The notes under the pieces are model-generated. The model ran no database searches. It saw only the letters and a list, made by a program, of their open reading frames with translations, and was not told the DNA's origin. The translations under genes were made by a program, and so were the position numbers. Of a DNA stretch of 64,000 bases, positions 24,364 to 32,432 are shown one piece after another. This DNA is from Pseudarthrobacter sp. SSS035 (GTDB taxonomy: Bacteria > Actinomycetota > Actinomycetes > Actinomycetales > Micrococcaceae). Position 1 is the first letter of the stretch, and each line of letters begins with the position of its first letter. The stretch is from the NCBI RefSeq assembly GCF_023273875.1, contig NZ_CP096882.1, positions 3,100,001-3,164,000 on the forward strand, read 5' to 3'.

Positions 24364-25455
24364 CTAGACTGGCCGGCAGCCGCAGCTTTCGCGCAGCACC
24401 ACTCGCACGGGAAGTTTCAGGTCCACCGGAGGCTTGTCCGGGTGGTCGAGCCTGTCCAGGAGTAGCTCCACCATGGTGCGGCCCATCCGTTCCATGGGCT
24501 GCCGCACTGTGGTCAGGGAGGGCCGGATGACCCGCCCCGCGGCGATGCCGTCGAAGCCGGTCACGGCCACGTGTTTCGGCACATTAACGCCGCACGCAGC
24601 CAGCACATCCATAACAACCAGCGCATCCTGGTCGGTGGCGCAGACAAAGGCCTGCGGCAGGGAGCCCTGCTGGCAGATGGTCCGGACCGTTTCTGCGACA
24701 GTGAGCTCGCCGCCCGATGGATACCGGGGCTCGTGCCTCATCTTCGCGCCCGCAGCGGCAAGGGCGCCCCGGAATGCCTCTAGCCGTTCGTCATTGTCCG
24801 ATGACGGCATGGCGCCGATGAACATCAGCTCGGTCAGTCCGTGCACGTTGATCAGGTGCTCCGTGATTGCACGCGCTCCGGAAGCGTTGTCCACGGTCAC
24901 ATGATCCATACCCCGGTTGCGCAGGCTCTCCGAGACCTCCACCACGGGGATGAGGCGGGCTATGCGGGCCAGGGCTTCGACGGGAACCGAGCGCGGAAAA
25001 ACGGCCAGCCCGTCAACCCTGCCGGCAATATCGGACAGCACCGCCTCGTTGTTGGCGGGATTGCCGCCGCCAACCAGCAGCGCCTGCCCACGGCGCCAGC
25101 ACTCGAGTTCAACGCCGCGCTGGACCTCGTCCACGTACAACGGGAACAGGCGGAGGTTTCCTTCCTCGCGGTCACCCGCTGCGTCCACTTCTTGCGACAA
25201 CCCGCCGTGGGCGCCGGGGCCTCCCGACGGATCCAACAGGTAGTCGTAGGCGAATAGGCCCAAGGCGCCGGTCCTGCCGCGTGCGAGTCCGCGGGCGCTG
25301 GCACTGGGCACATAGCCCAATTCGTCGGCAGCCGCGAGCACCAGTTCGCGGGTGGACGCCTTGACCTTCTCCGGCTGCCGGAAGGTAAACGAGACGGTTG
25401 CGATGGAGACGCCCGCGCGTTCGGCGACGTGGTAAACAGTGGGGCCCTTTGCCAT
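24364..25455 (-). CDS. LacI-family regulator of the glucan operon
   Basis: A 363-residue LacI/GalR repressor. The HTH is VYHVAERAGVSIATVSFTFR, followed by the hinge (KVKASTRELVLAAADELGYV) and the sugar-sensing domain ending in the usual VVLRESCGC. The ATG at 25455 has AAGGAGA 6 bases upstream. It lies directly upstream of and parallel to the operon it should control; operators with the same CTAAGCGC core stand in front of both, so I infer repression of the operon and of itself, relieved by an oligosaccharide. Confidence 0.92.
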   Translation of the reverse strand: MAKGPTVYHVAERAGVSIATVSFTFRQPEKVKASTRELVLAAADELGYVPSASARGLARGRTGALGLFAYDYLLDPSGGPGAHGGLSQEVDAAGDREEGNLRLFPLYVDEVQRGVELECWRRGQALLVGGGNPANNEAVLSDIAGRVDGLAVFPRSVPVEALARIARLIPVVEVSESLRNRGMDHVTVDNASGARAITEHLINVHGLTELMFIGAMPSSDNDERLEAFRGALAAAGAKMRHEPRYPSGGELTVAETVRTICQQGSLPQAFVCATDQDALVVMDVLAACGVNVPKHVAVTGFDGIAAGRVIRPSLTTVRQPMERMGRTMVELLLDRLDHPDKPPVDLKLPVRVVLRESCGCRPV

Positions 25456-25478
25456 GTGATTCTCCTTCTGGTCCGAGT

Positions 25479-25490
25479 CTATGCGCTTAG
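25479..25490. promoter_or_regulatory. LacI operator at the lacI promoter
   Basis: On the minus strand the site reads CTAAGCGCATAG, matching 11 of 12 bases of the second operator in front of the glucan operon. It lies 24 bp upstream of the lacI start codon. Autoregulation is inferred. Confidence 0.65.
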
Positions 25491-25548
25491 TACCTGCGCA
25501 CGGGAGTCCCGGGACAGGCGGGCGTCCGCAGGATGGCAAACTGGTTCG

Positions 25549-27243
25549 GTGACTTCCCTGAACTCCCTCGCCGCCGCGCGGATCGCCGTCGACGCCCTGA
25601 TCGACGGCGGCGTCCAGTACGTGGTGGTCTCGCCCGGATCGCGTTCCGCCCCCATGGCCTACGCCCTGGCCGAGGCCGAAGCGGCCGGCCGCGTGGACCT
25701 CCTGGTCCGCATCGACGAACGCTCCGCCGGCTTCACCGCCCTGGGCCTGGCCTTGTCCACCGGCTCTCCGGCGGCCGTCCTCACCACCTCAGGCACCGCC
25801 GTCGGGAATCTTATGCCCGCCGTGATGGAGGCCAACCACGCCGCCGTTCCGCTGGTGGTGGTGTCAGCCGACCGGCCCGAAGAGCTGCAAGGGACCGGCG
25901 CCAACCAGACCACCATCCAGCTGGACCTGTTCGGCGAGCACGTGCGCTTCGCCGCCGACGTCCCGGCCGGCAGCAACCCGCTGCGCGCGGTGGAAACGGC
26001 GCTGGCCGCGGCCACCGGAGCGTTTTCCGACCTCGCACCCGGGCCCGTCCAGCTGAACCTGGCGTTCCGCGACCCGCTGTTTCCCGCGCCGGGGGAGGGG
26101 CTTCCGACGGCGGCCGGGCATCCCAGGTTCCGGATCGGCACCGACCCGCTCACCATGAACCTGCCGCCCGCCCCTGCCTCGCTGGAGGAAAGGCGCACCG
26201 TGGTGCTGGCAGGGCACGACGCCGGGCCGGTCGCCGAGGCGTTTGCCCGCGCTCACGGCCTGCCGCTGCTCGCGGAGCCATCCTCAAACGCCCGCTTCGG
26301 CCCCAACGCCGTGGGCCCGTACCGGCTGTTGCTGGAACACTTCGGAACGTCGTCCGCGCTGCCTATCGAACGGGTGGTGATGTTCGGCCGGCCCACGCTG
26401 TCCCGTCCGGTTGCCGCGCTTTTGGAGCGTGCCGACGTGCCGTCCGCGCTGTACCAGCCGGTTCCCGTGGCCTGGTACCAGCCCGGCCGGCGCACTGAAC
26501 TTCCGCTGGAGAACCTGGCCGATCTCGCCGATTTCGCCGGCCGCGGCCCGTCCGACTGGCTGGATACCTGGCTGCTGGCCGGGGCCGCCGCACAGCACGC
26601 CCTCGACGGCGTCCTGGCCGCCGAGCCCGCCGCTTCCGGACCCTCCGTGGGCGCCCAGGTCTGGCAGCACGCCCGAGGCCAGTTGATGCTGGGATCCTCC
26701 AACGGCATCCGCGATGTTGACCTGGCTGGCCTGCCCGCCGCCGAGCCAGCCGCCACTGTCTACGCCAACCGCGGCCTCGCCGGGATCGACGGCACCATCT
26801 CCACTGCCACCGGGATTGCCATCGGCGGCCGCCAGTACACCACGCTGCTGCTGGGCGACGTCACCTTCCTGCATGACGCCGGCGGCCTGCTCCTGGGGTC
26901 CGGCGAACCTTCGCCGGACCTGCGGATCGTGGTGCTGAACGACGCCGGCGGGGCCATCTTTGATCTGCTGGAGCACGGGGCTGTGCGTGAATCCGGACGC
27001 TACACGGACGCCGTCGAGCGGCTCTTCGGCACCCCCCACAGCGTGGACATCGCGGCACTCGCCGCAGCGTACGGCGTCGGGCATTGCTCGGTAGGTACGA
27101 CGGCGGGACTGGCCGAGGCGCTCGCCGCACCGTTGACGGGGCGCAGCATCATCGAAGTCCGCACCGACCGTGTTGGCCTCCGCGCCCTCCACACGCGCAT
27201 CAAGGCCGCCGTGGCCGCCGCAGTGTCCGCAGTCGGAGCGTAG
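25549..27243 (+). CDS. menD: SEPHCHC synthase (menaquinone pathway)
   Basis: A 564-residue ThDP-dependent enzyme that joins isochorismate and 2-oxoglutarate. N-terminal motif VVVSPGSRSAPMAYAL, central domain, and the C-terminal ThDP/Mg site with ANRGLAGIDGTISTATG, LLGDVTFLHDAGGLLLG and VVLNDAGGAIF. The GTG at 25549 gives the family N-terminus; a CAAACT hexamer 6 bases upstream suggests a leaderless mRNA. It is divergent from the lacI gene and ends before a perfect palindrome. It works with menC, menF and menG elsewhere in this window. Confidence 0.94.
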   Translation: MTSLNSLAAARIAVDALIDGGVQYVVVSPGSRSAPMAYALAEAEAAGRVDLLVRIDERSAGFTALGLALSTGSPAAVLTTSGTAVGNLMPAVMEANHAAVPLVVVSADRPEELQGTGANQTTIQLDLFGEHVRFAADVPAGSNPLRAVETALAAATGAFSDLAPGPVQLNLAFRDPLFPAPGEGLPTAAGHPRFRIGTDPLTMNLPPAPASLEERRTVVLAGHDAGPVAEAFARAHGLPLLAEPSSNARFGPNAVGPYRLLLEHFGTSSALPIERVVMFGRPTLSRPVAALLERADVPSALYQPVPVAWYQPGRRTELPLENLADLADFAGRGPSDWLDTWLLAGAAAQHALDGVLAAEPAASGPSVGAQVWQHARGQLMLGSSNGIRDVDLAGLPAAEPAATVYANRGLAGIDGTISTATGIAIGGRQYTTLLLGDVTFLHDAGGLLLGSGEPSPDLRIVVLNDAGGAIFDLLEHGAVRESGRYTDAVERLFGTPHSVDIAALAAAYGVGHCSVGTTAGLAEALAAPLTGRSIIEVRTDRVGLRALHTRIKAAVAAAVSAVGA

Positions 27244-27283
27244 GGTCCGGGCTATCGGCTAGCTGACGCGCGGAAGACCCTAT

Positions 27284-27342
27284 GACGCGCATATGCCCTG
27301 TCGCTACCGGAATTTCCGATAGCGACAGGGCATATGCGCGTC
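27284..27342. repeat. Perfect long palindrome between convergent menD and ABC genes
   Basis: Perfect 23-bp arms (27284-27306 and 27320-27342) contain GCGCATATGCCCTGTCGCTA; the central bases CGGAATTTCCG continue the symmetry after one mismatch. It lies between convergent genes and is a likely bidirectional terminator. Confidence 0.88.
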
Positions 27343-27369
27343 GACAGGCAGGCGCCGCGTCGAAAGCGG

Positions 27370-28173
27370 CTACTCCTCGATCTCGATGTGCGTCGGGTCC
27401 AGGACCCGGCGCAGGAACTCCTTGGTGCGGGCTTGGGTGGGTGCGGAAATGACCTGCTCGGCCACACCTTCCTCCACCACCACGCCGCCGTCCATGAACA
27501 CCACGCGGTCGGCTACCTCGCGGGCGAAGCCCATCTCGTGGGTCACCACCAGCATGGTCATGCCCTCCTTGGCCAGGTTCCGCATGACCGAGAGGACATC
27601 GCCCACGGTCTCGGGGTCCAGCGCGGAGGTGGGCTCGTCAAAGAGCATCAGTTCGGGGTTCATGCTCAGCGCCCGGGCGATCGCAACACGCTGCTGCTGG
27701 CCGCCCGAAAGCTGGTCCGGGAAACGGTCGGACAGGTGCCCCAAGCCCACGCGGTCCAGGTTGTGCTGGGCCACCTTGTCGGCCTCTTCCTGGGACCGCT
27801 TCAGGACCTTCGTCTGCGCGATGGTGCAGTTCCGCTTGGCATCCAGGTGCGGGAACAGGTTGAACTGCTGGAAAACCATGCCCACCTTGCGGCGCATTTT
27901 GTCGATGTCCACGTCGGGGTCTGTAGCTTCGAAGCCGCCCACGTGGATGGCGCCCTTGTTGGGCTGCTCGAGGAGGTTGACGCAGCGCAGGAGGGTGGAT
28001 TTGCCGGAGCCGGACGGGCCGATCAGGCACACCACTTCGCCGGGGGCAACGTCCAGGCTGATGCCCTTGAGGACCTCGTTGCTGCCGTAGGACTTGCGGA
28101 GGTCCTTGATGGACACTCCGGCCGCGTTGATGGTGCCGGTGTTGCCGGCGGAGGAATTTACGACGTCGTTCAT
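27370..28173 (-). CDS. Polar amino-acid ABC importer ATP-binding protein
   Basis: A 267-residue ATPase of the GlnQ/HisP type. Walker A is GPSGSGKST, the signature LSGGQQQRVAIARAL, and Walker B LMLFDEPTSALDPE. It energises the permease and binding protein encoded just upstream (gaps of 11 and 113 bases). The family normally transports glutamate, glutamine or related amino acids. The N-terminus (MNDVVNSSAGNTGTINAAGV) is about 20 residues longer than usual, so a later start is possible. Confidence 0.92.
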   Translation of the reverse strand: MNDVVNSSAGNTGTINAAGVSIKDLRKSYGSNEVLKGISLDVAPGEVVCLIGPSGSGKSTLLRCVNLLEQPNKGAIHVGGFEATDPDVDIDKMRRKVGMVFQQFNLFPHLDAKRNCTIAQTKVLKRSQEEADKVAQHNLDRVGLGHLSDRFPDQLSGGQQQRVAIARALSMNPELMLFDEPTSALDPETVGDVLSVMRNLAKEGMTMLVVTHEMGFAREVADRVVFMDGGVVVEEGVAEQVISAPTQARTKEFLRRVLDPTHIEIEE

Positions 28174-28184
28174 GGCTTCCCTGC

Positions 28185-28976
28185 CTATCGCTTGGTCCGC
28201 GCGGAGCGGCTTTCGAACTTCCGGGCCAGGAGGCTCAGCGGGATGGTGATGACCAGGTAGAAGGCGCCGGCTACGAGGAGCGGCGTCAGGCCGGCACCCA
28301 GGCTGGAGATGCCGTCGCGGCCGAACTTGGTGAGCTCATACTGCGAGGCGGTCAGGCCCAGGACGTAGATCAGCGAGGAGTCCTTGGTCAGCAGGATGAC
28401 CTCGTTGGTCAGGGGCGGGAGCACAATCTTGAACGCCTGCGGAATCACGATGGACACCATGGCCCGCCACTGCGGCATGCCCAGCGAACGTGCGGCTTCG
28501 AGCTGTCCCTTGGGCACAGCCTGCAGTCCGGCGCGGAGGGTTTCGGCGATATATGCCGAGGCCACCATACCCAGCGAAATCATGACGATAAGGGTAACGT
28601 TCCACTGAACTCCAAACGCGAGCGGGACACCGTAGCCGAACGCGATGAACACCAGCAGCGCCGGAACTCCGCGGAAGAATTCGATGTAGCCGGTGGCGAT
28701 CCAGCGGTAAAGCGGGAATGTGGAGAGCTTCATCAGGGCCAGCAGGAGGCCGCCGGAAAGGCCCACCACGAAGCCGAGGAACGTATAAACCAGGGTGTTT
28801 TTGAGGCCAATAAGGAAGATGTCCGGGAACATCGGGCCGATCTTGGCGAAGTTGAAGACGCTGTTGCCGATTGTCTTCCAGTCGGTGGCCAGGACCAGCG
28901 CGGCCACTGCCACGACGAAGATGCCGATCTGGACATACAGGCTCACTTTGGCCCGTTGACGTGCGGTCATTGCCAT
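28185..28976 (-). CDS. Polar amino-acid ABC importer permease
   Basis: A 263-residue HisM/GlnP-type permease. It has an N-terminal membrane segment and the usual five-helix core, with the EAA loop EAARSLGMPQWRAMVSIVIP and the end PPLTNEVILLTKDSSL that follows it. Only one permease gene is present, so a homodimeric channel is expected. It is the middle gene of the binding-protein/permease/ATPase operon; a stable stem-loop separates it from the binding-protein gene. Confidence 0.92.
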   Translation of the reverse strand: MAMTARQRAKVSLYVQIGIFVVAVAALVLATDWKTIGNSVFNFAKIGPMFPDIFLIGLKNTLVYTFLGFVVGLSGGLLLALMKLSTFPLYRWIATGYIEFFRGVPALLVFIAFGYGVPLAFGVQWNVTLIVMISLGMVASAYIAETLRAGLQAVPKGQLEAARSLGMPQWRAMVSIVIPQAFKIVLPPLTNEVILLTKDSSLIYVLGLTASQYELTKFGRDGISSLGAGLTPLLVAGAFYLVITIPLSLLARKFESRSARTKR

Positions 28977-29005
28977 GGGGTGCTCACATTCATTTGCGTG
29001 GCTGA

Positions 29006-29042
29006 GGCCCCGGACGGGCTGCAGCGCAGTCCGTGCGGGGCC
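29006..29042 (-). terminator. Intercistronic stem-loop between binding-protein and permease genes
   Basis: Arms 29006-29022 and 29026-29042 (17 bp, GGCCCC outer stem) pair with two mismatches around AGC. There is no T-run. Such hairpins commonly protect or attenuate so that the binding protein is made in excess over the membrane subunits. Confidence 0.6.
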
Positions 29043-29089
29043 CCAGCGGCGTGGTTCTCAGGGCTGTGAAGGTCAGTCCGGGGTGCCGG

Positions 29090-29890
29090 CTACTTGGCGG
29101 TCTCGCCGAACCAGGTGGTTTCGAACTTCGTCAGGCTGCCGTCGTCGGTCAGGCGCTTCAGGGTTCCGTTGACCTTCTCGGCCATGGCGGTGTTGCCCTT
29201 CTTGATGGAGATGCCCAGCTTCTCGCCCGTGGCGTAGTCATCTACACGCTCGAACTTGGCGTCATCCTTGATGGCGTAGGCCAGGATCGACTGGTTGCCC
29301 AGGGCAGCGTCGATGGTGCCGGCCTGGAGAGCCTGGACCAGGAGGCCGCTGTCCTCGAACTGCTGGGCGTCGATGCCGTTCTCCGCCGCGTACTTTGCGC
29401 CGGTGGTGGCCTGCTGGACACCCACCTTCTTGCCCTTGGCGCTGTTGATGTCCGTGATCCCGGACGCCGTGGTGGCCACGAGGGTGAGGTCATCGTCCAT
29501 GTACGGGTCGGAGAAGTCCATGACCGACTTGCGGACATCCGTGATGGAAATCGAGGAGATGGAGACGTCGCAGCCGGTGAGGGCGGTTCCGGTCTCGATG
29601 GCCTCGAAGGAGCTATCCACGATGCTCAGTTCGGCGCCGAGGTCCTTGGCTACTTCATTGGCGATGTCGATGTCGAAGCCAACGATCTGGCCGTCCTTCT
29701 GGAATTCGAAGGGTTCGTAGGGGACGTCGGAGCAGACAGTGAGCTTGCCGGCGTTGATGAGCTGGATGCCGCCCTCGGTCGCAGCCGGGGTGGTGCTGCC
29801 GCCGCAGGCAGTGAGGGTGAGCGCGCCGGCGGCCAGGATTGCGGCTGCCTTGGCGGCGATCTTGGCCTGGGCCAGGGACTTGAGCTGCAT
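29090..29890 (-). CDS. Polar amino-acid ABC importer solute-binding lipoprotein
   Basis: A 266-residue family-3 binding protein. The signal peptide ends in lipobox LTACGG (Cys at about 29). Ligand-binding lobes carry LTVCSDVPYEPFEFQKDGQI, GFDIDIANEVAKDLGAEL and DFSDPYMDDDLTLV, where the aspartate and arginine positions bind an alpha-amino acid. It is the first and probably most abundant product of the operon. Glutamate/glutamine-type ligands are likely but not certain. Two palindromes upstream may be operators. Confidence 0.92.
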   Translation of the reverse strand: MQLKSLAQAKIAAKAAAILAAGALTLTACGGSTTPAATEGGIQLINAGKLTVCSDVPYEPFEFQKDGQIVGFDIDIANEVAKDLGAELSIVDSSFEAIETGTALTGCDVSISSISITDVRKSVMDFSDPYMDDDLTLVATTASGITDINSAKGKKVGVQQATTGAKYAAENGIDAQQFEDSGLLVQALQAGTIDAALGNQSILAYAIKDDAKFERVDDYATGEKLGISIKKGNTAMAEKVNGTLKRLTDDGSLTKFETTWFGETAK

Positions 29891-29969
29891 GTTCTTTACC
29901 TTTTGTTGCAGGGGTGTGCGGTACTAAATCGGTTCATAGTGTATCGCCGAACGAGAGATGTGCATCACA

Positions 29970-30100
29970 TGAAACTTAGTTTCACTATTGGATAACTAAA
30001 TCACAGGCTAAATCAAGACCCGGGAGGCGGCCTGTGTCTGGAATTCCGGACACACTACCAATCTAGCTCGCAGACAGCGTCGTGAAAACGCGGTTTCACG
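29970..30100. promoter_or_regulatory. Two related palindromes upstream of the amino-acid ABC operon
   Basis: TGAAACTTAGTTTCA (29970-29984) is a perfect 7-1-7 palindrome. CGTGAAAACGCGGTTTCACG (30081-30100) matches at nine of ten pairs. Both carry TGAAA...TTTCA half sites and lie 80 and 190 bp upstream of the binding-protein start, in the 260-base gap before menF, which holds no gene. They are plausible sites for one dimeric regulator. Confidence 0.5.
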
Positions 30101-30150
30101 ACACGGTTCCATGACGTTTAAGTGCCAGTCAGGTGGATGGGATGGTGACC

Positions 30151-31494
30151 CTAGTTGGAAATCCCCAGCGACTCCAGCATCGGCCGGAACTTCGCCCACG
30201 TCTCCGCCAGCTCGGCCTCCGGTTGGGAGCCATCCACTATGCCGCAACCGGCATATAACCGCACGGTATGCGGATCCTCAATCACTGCGCCACGCAGGGC
30301 GATGCCCCATTCGCCATTTCCGGCAGCGTCGAGCCAGCCCACCGGCCCCGCGTACGGGCCGCGGTCCAAGTGTTCAAGCTTGCGGATCAGGGCGCCCGCC
30401 ACCAGCGTGGGCGTACCGCAGACCGCGGCCGTGGGATGCAGTGCGTTGATCAGCGCGAGGCACGTGGGCACATGGCCCTCCACCTCGGCGAGCTCCGCCT
30501 TGACGTCCGACGCCAGGTGCCACACGTTGGGCAGCTCCAGGATGAACGGCTCGTCGTGCGCGTTCATGGCCTCGGAAAACGGTGCCAGCTGCGACGTCAG
30601 CGACTGGATCGCGATCTCGTGCTCGTGCCGCTGCTTCTCGGATCCGGCCAGCACCCGCTCGGCGTAATCCATGGGAATCCCGGACTCGCCGTGCGCGTCG
30701 CGGCGGTCCAGCGTCCCGGCCAGCACGCGCGCCTGGGCGGTGCGGCCTTCCACCTGGATGAGCATCTCCGGGGTGGCGCCCACGAGCCCGTCCACGCCAT
30801 ACGTCCAGCATTCGCGGTACCGCACGGCGAGCTCGCGCAGCACCTGCGCGGCGTTCACGCCCGACGGCACCGTGGCCACAATGTCCCGCGCCAGCACCAG
30901 TTTCTCCAGCGCACCGGTCCGGATCTCCGCCACGCCGGCGGCGACGGCGGCCATCCAGTCCTCCTCGCTGAGCGAGCCGGTGTGCAGGGTGGCCCCGTCG
31001 GCGGAAGGCAAAGGACGCATGACGGCGCCGGCCGGTTCGGCGGGGACGTCATCGGAGGTGCTGCCACCGCTCAGCCAGCCGGCCAGGGCGGCGAGGGCGC
31101 CCACTTCGGTGAGTTCGCCGTCGTCGACCGTCAACTGGGTGAGCCAGTACCGGCCGTCGCGGACACCCACCACGATCTCCGGCACTATCAGCCGCGATAC
31201 GTGGGCGGACTTCTTGGAAAACGCGAAGGAGCCGAAAGCCACCGGGCCGGTGCCGGGCAGCTCCACGGAGTCGGTGATGTCCGCTTCGAGTACCAGGTGG
31301 CGCCACCAGATGTCCGCTTCGAGGAAGCGCTCGGGGCCGGTGGCCGTGAAGCGGGCGATCTCGCCGAACCCCACCAGGCCGGCTTCGCGGCGGGTCCAGC
31401 AGAGGACGTCGTCCCGGACCAGGAACTGCGGCAGTCCGCCGGCAGTTGCGTTGCCATCCAGGGGGACTGTGAGGGTGCGGAACGTGCTCGTCAT
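30151..31494 (-). CDS. menF: Isochorismate synthase
   Basis: A 447-residue chorismate-utilising enzyme that forms isochorismate, the first committed step to menaquinone. The C-terminal catalytic region shows LAGTLDRR, LAGSEKQRHEHEIAI, HPTAAVCGTP and the substrate/Mg site PYAGPVGWLDAAGNGEWGI followed by YAGCGIVDGSQPEAELAET, all typical of MenF/EntC/DhbC enzymes. No siderophore genes are nearby, and menD and menC are in the same window, so the menaquinone role is favoured. It is transcribed alone on the minus strand. Confidence 0.9.
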   Translation of the reverse strand: MTSTFRTLTVPLDGNATAGGLPQFLVRDDVLCWTRREAGLVGFGEIARFTATGPERFLEADIWWRHLVLEADITDSVELPGTGPVAFGSFAFSKKSAHVSRLIVPEIVVGVRDGRYWLTQLTVDDGELTEVGALAALAGWLSGGSTSDDVPAEPAGAVMRPLPSADGATLHTGSLSEEDWMAAVAAGVAEIRTGALEKLVLARDIVATVPSGVNAAQVLRELAVRYRECWTYGVDGLVGATPEMLIQVEGRTAQARVLAGTLDRRDAHGESGIPMDYAERVLAGSEKQRHEHEIAIQSLTSQLAPFSEAMNAHDEPFILELPNVWHLASDVKAELAEVEGHVPTCLALINALHPTAAVCGTPTLVAGALIRKLEHLDRGPYAGPVGWLDAAGNGEWGIALRGAVIEDPHTVRLYAGCGIVDGSQPEAELAETWAKFRPMLESLGISN

Positions 31495-31521
31495 GATGAG
31501 ACAACACTACTCCCGCGTGTG

Positions 31522-32235
31522 TCAGACCCGGGCCGGACGCCCCGTGCGCCGCTCGGGCACGGCAGGGGCGGAGAACAGGTCCGGCCGTGCGGCGCGCATG
31601 CTCGCGACGTCGTCCAGGATGAAGCGCAGGTGGCTGCGCAGCCCGTCTTCCGCAGCCGACAGGTCACCGGCGAGGATCGCGTCCAGCACGTGGCGGTGGT
31701 CGGCGGCGTACTCCGTGATGCCGCGGTAGCCGCTGAGCCCCAGATAACGGGCGCGGTCCAGGTGGCCTTTGGCGTTGGAAACTGTGGCCCAGGCTGTTTC
31801 GTGGCCGGCGATGGCCAGCAGGGTCCGGTGGAAGTCCTCGTCCAGCGGGTAGAACTCCTCGCGGGTGGTGCAGGCGTCCTGCCGGTCCAGGAGTTCGTAG
31901 AGCGCGGCTGCGTTTTCAGGGGTGATGTTGCGGGCGCAGTCAGCCAGCGACGCCACCTCGATGGCCTCGCGGATGAACTGTGCCTGCGCCACGATATCCG
32001 GGTCGAGGTAGGTCACGTAGGTGCCGCTCTGCGGGCGGATCTCCACGAGCCCTTCCTGCGCGATGAGCATCAGTGCCTCGCGGATGGGCTGGCGGCTGGT
32101 GCCCAGGTGGTGCGCGAGCTCGTTCTCGGAGAGGAGGGTCCCGGGCGCGTCCTCGCCGGAGATGATGCGCTCGCGGATCTGCGCATACGCCATCATCCGG
32201 GCGGAGATGCGCGGGGTGGTGTCGGGGGCGGCCAT
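31522..32235 (-). CDS. GntR-family (FCD) transcriptional regulator
   Basis: A 237-residue regulator: an N-terminal winged helix (SENELAHHLGTSRQPIREALMLI) and a C-terminal all-helical FCD ligand domain with metal-binding Asp/His positions (DEDFHRTLLAIAGHE, DHRHVLDAILAGD). The ATG at 32235 is preceded at 6 bases by TACTGT, so the transcript is probably leaderless. It is divergent from an MHS transporter and a dehydrogenase gene, which it probably controls in response to a sugar acid. Confidence 0.9.
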   Translation of the reverse strand: MAAPDTTPRISARMMAYAQIRERIISGEDAPGTLLSENELAHHLGTSRQPIREALMLIAQEGLVEIRPQSGTYVTYLDPDIVAQAQFIREAIEVASLADCARNITPENAAALYELLDRQDACTTREEFYPLDEDFHRTLLAIAGHETAWATVSNAKGHLDRARYLGLSGYRGITEYAADHRHVLDAILAGDLSAAEDGLRSHLRFILDDVASMRAARPDLFSAPAVPERRTGRPARV

Positions 32236-32306
32236 GCTTCCACAGTAGCCGCGCCGCCTGGCCTCGGGCACAGTCCACAAGGGTCCAGGAATGAAGCCGT
32301 CATCTG

Positions 32307-32363
32307 TTGACACTCTGGTATGGCAGTGCTTGAATGGCAGTCGTTGTCCCGATGAAGGGACAA
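32307..32363 (+). promoter_or_regulatory. Promoter and candidate operator of the transporter/dehydrogenase operon
   Basis: TTGACA (32307-32312) and TTGAAT (32330-32335) are 17 bp apart and form a plausible -35/-10 pair. Just downstream, TTGTCCC (32344-32350) and GGGACAA (32357-32363) make an inverted repeat with a 6-base spacer, a good position for repression by the divergent GntR protein. Confidence 0.45.
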
Positions 32364-32432
32364 GAAAAGACGTCTGGCCATGCCGCATCATTGAAGCTGT
32401 GCATCCGCCAGACCCGTAGAACAGAGGGGTTC

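Noticed and set aside
24438..24457. A stretch resembling the VVEPVET repeat (GGTGGTCGAGCCTGTC) in the lacI gene
   Set aside because: On the coding strand it encodes LLDRLDHPD, the normal conserved C-terminal helix of LacI proteins, so the match is probably chance.
30268..32310. A 680-codon plus-strand open frame opposite menF and gntR
   Set aside because: It is antisense to two clear genes and has no recognisable domain or ribosome binding site.
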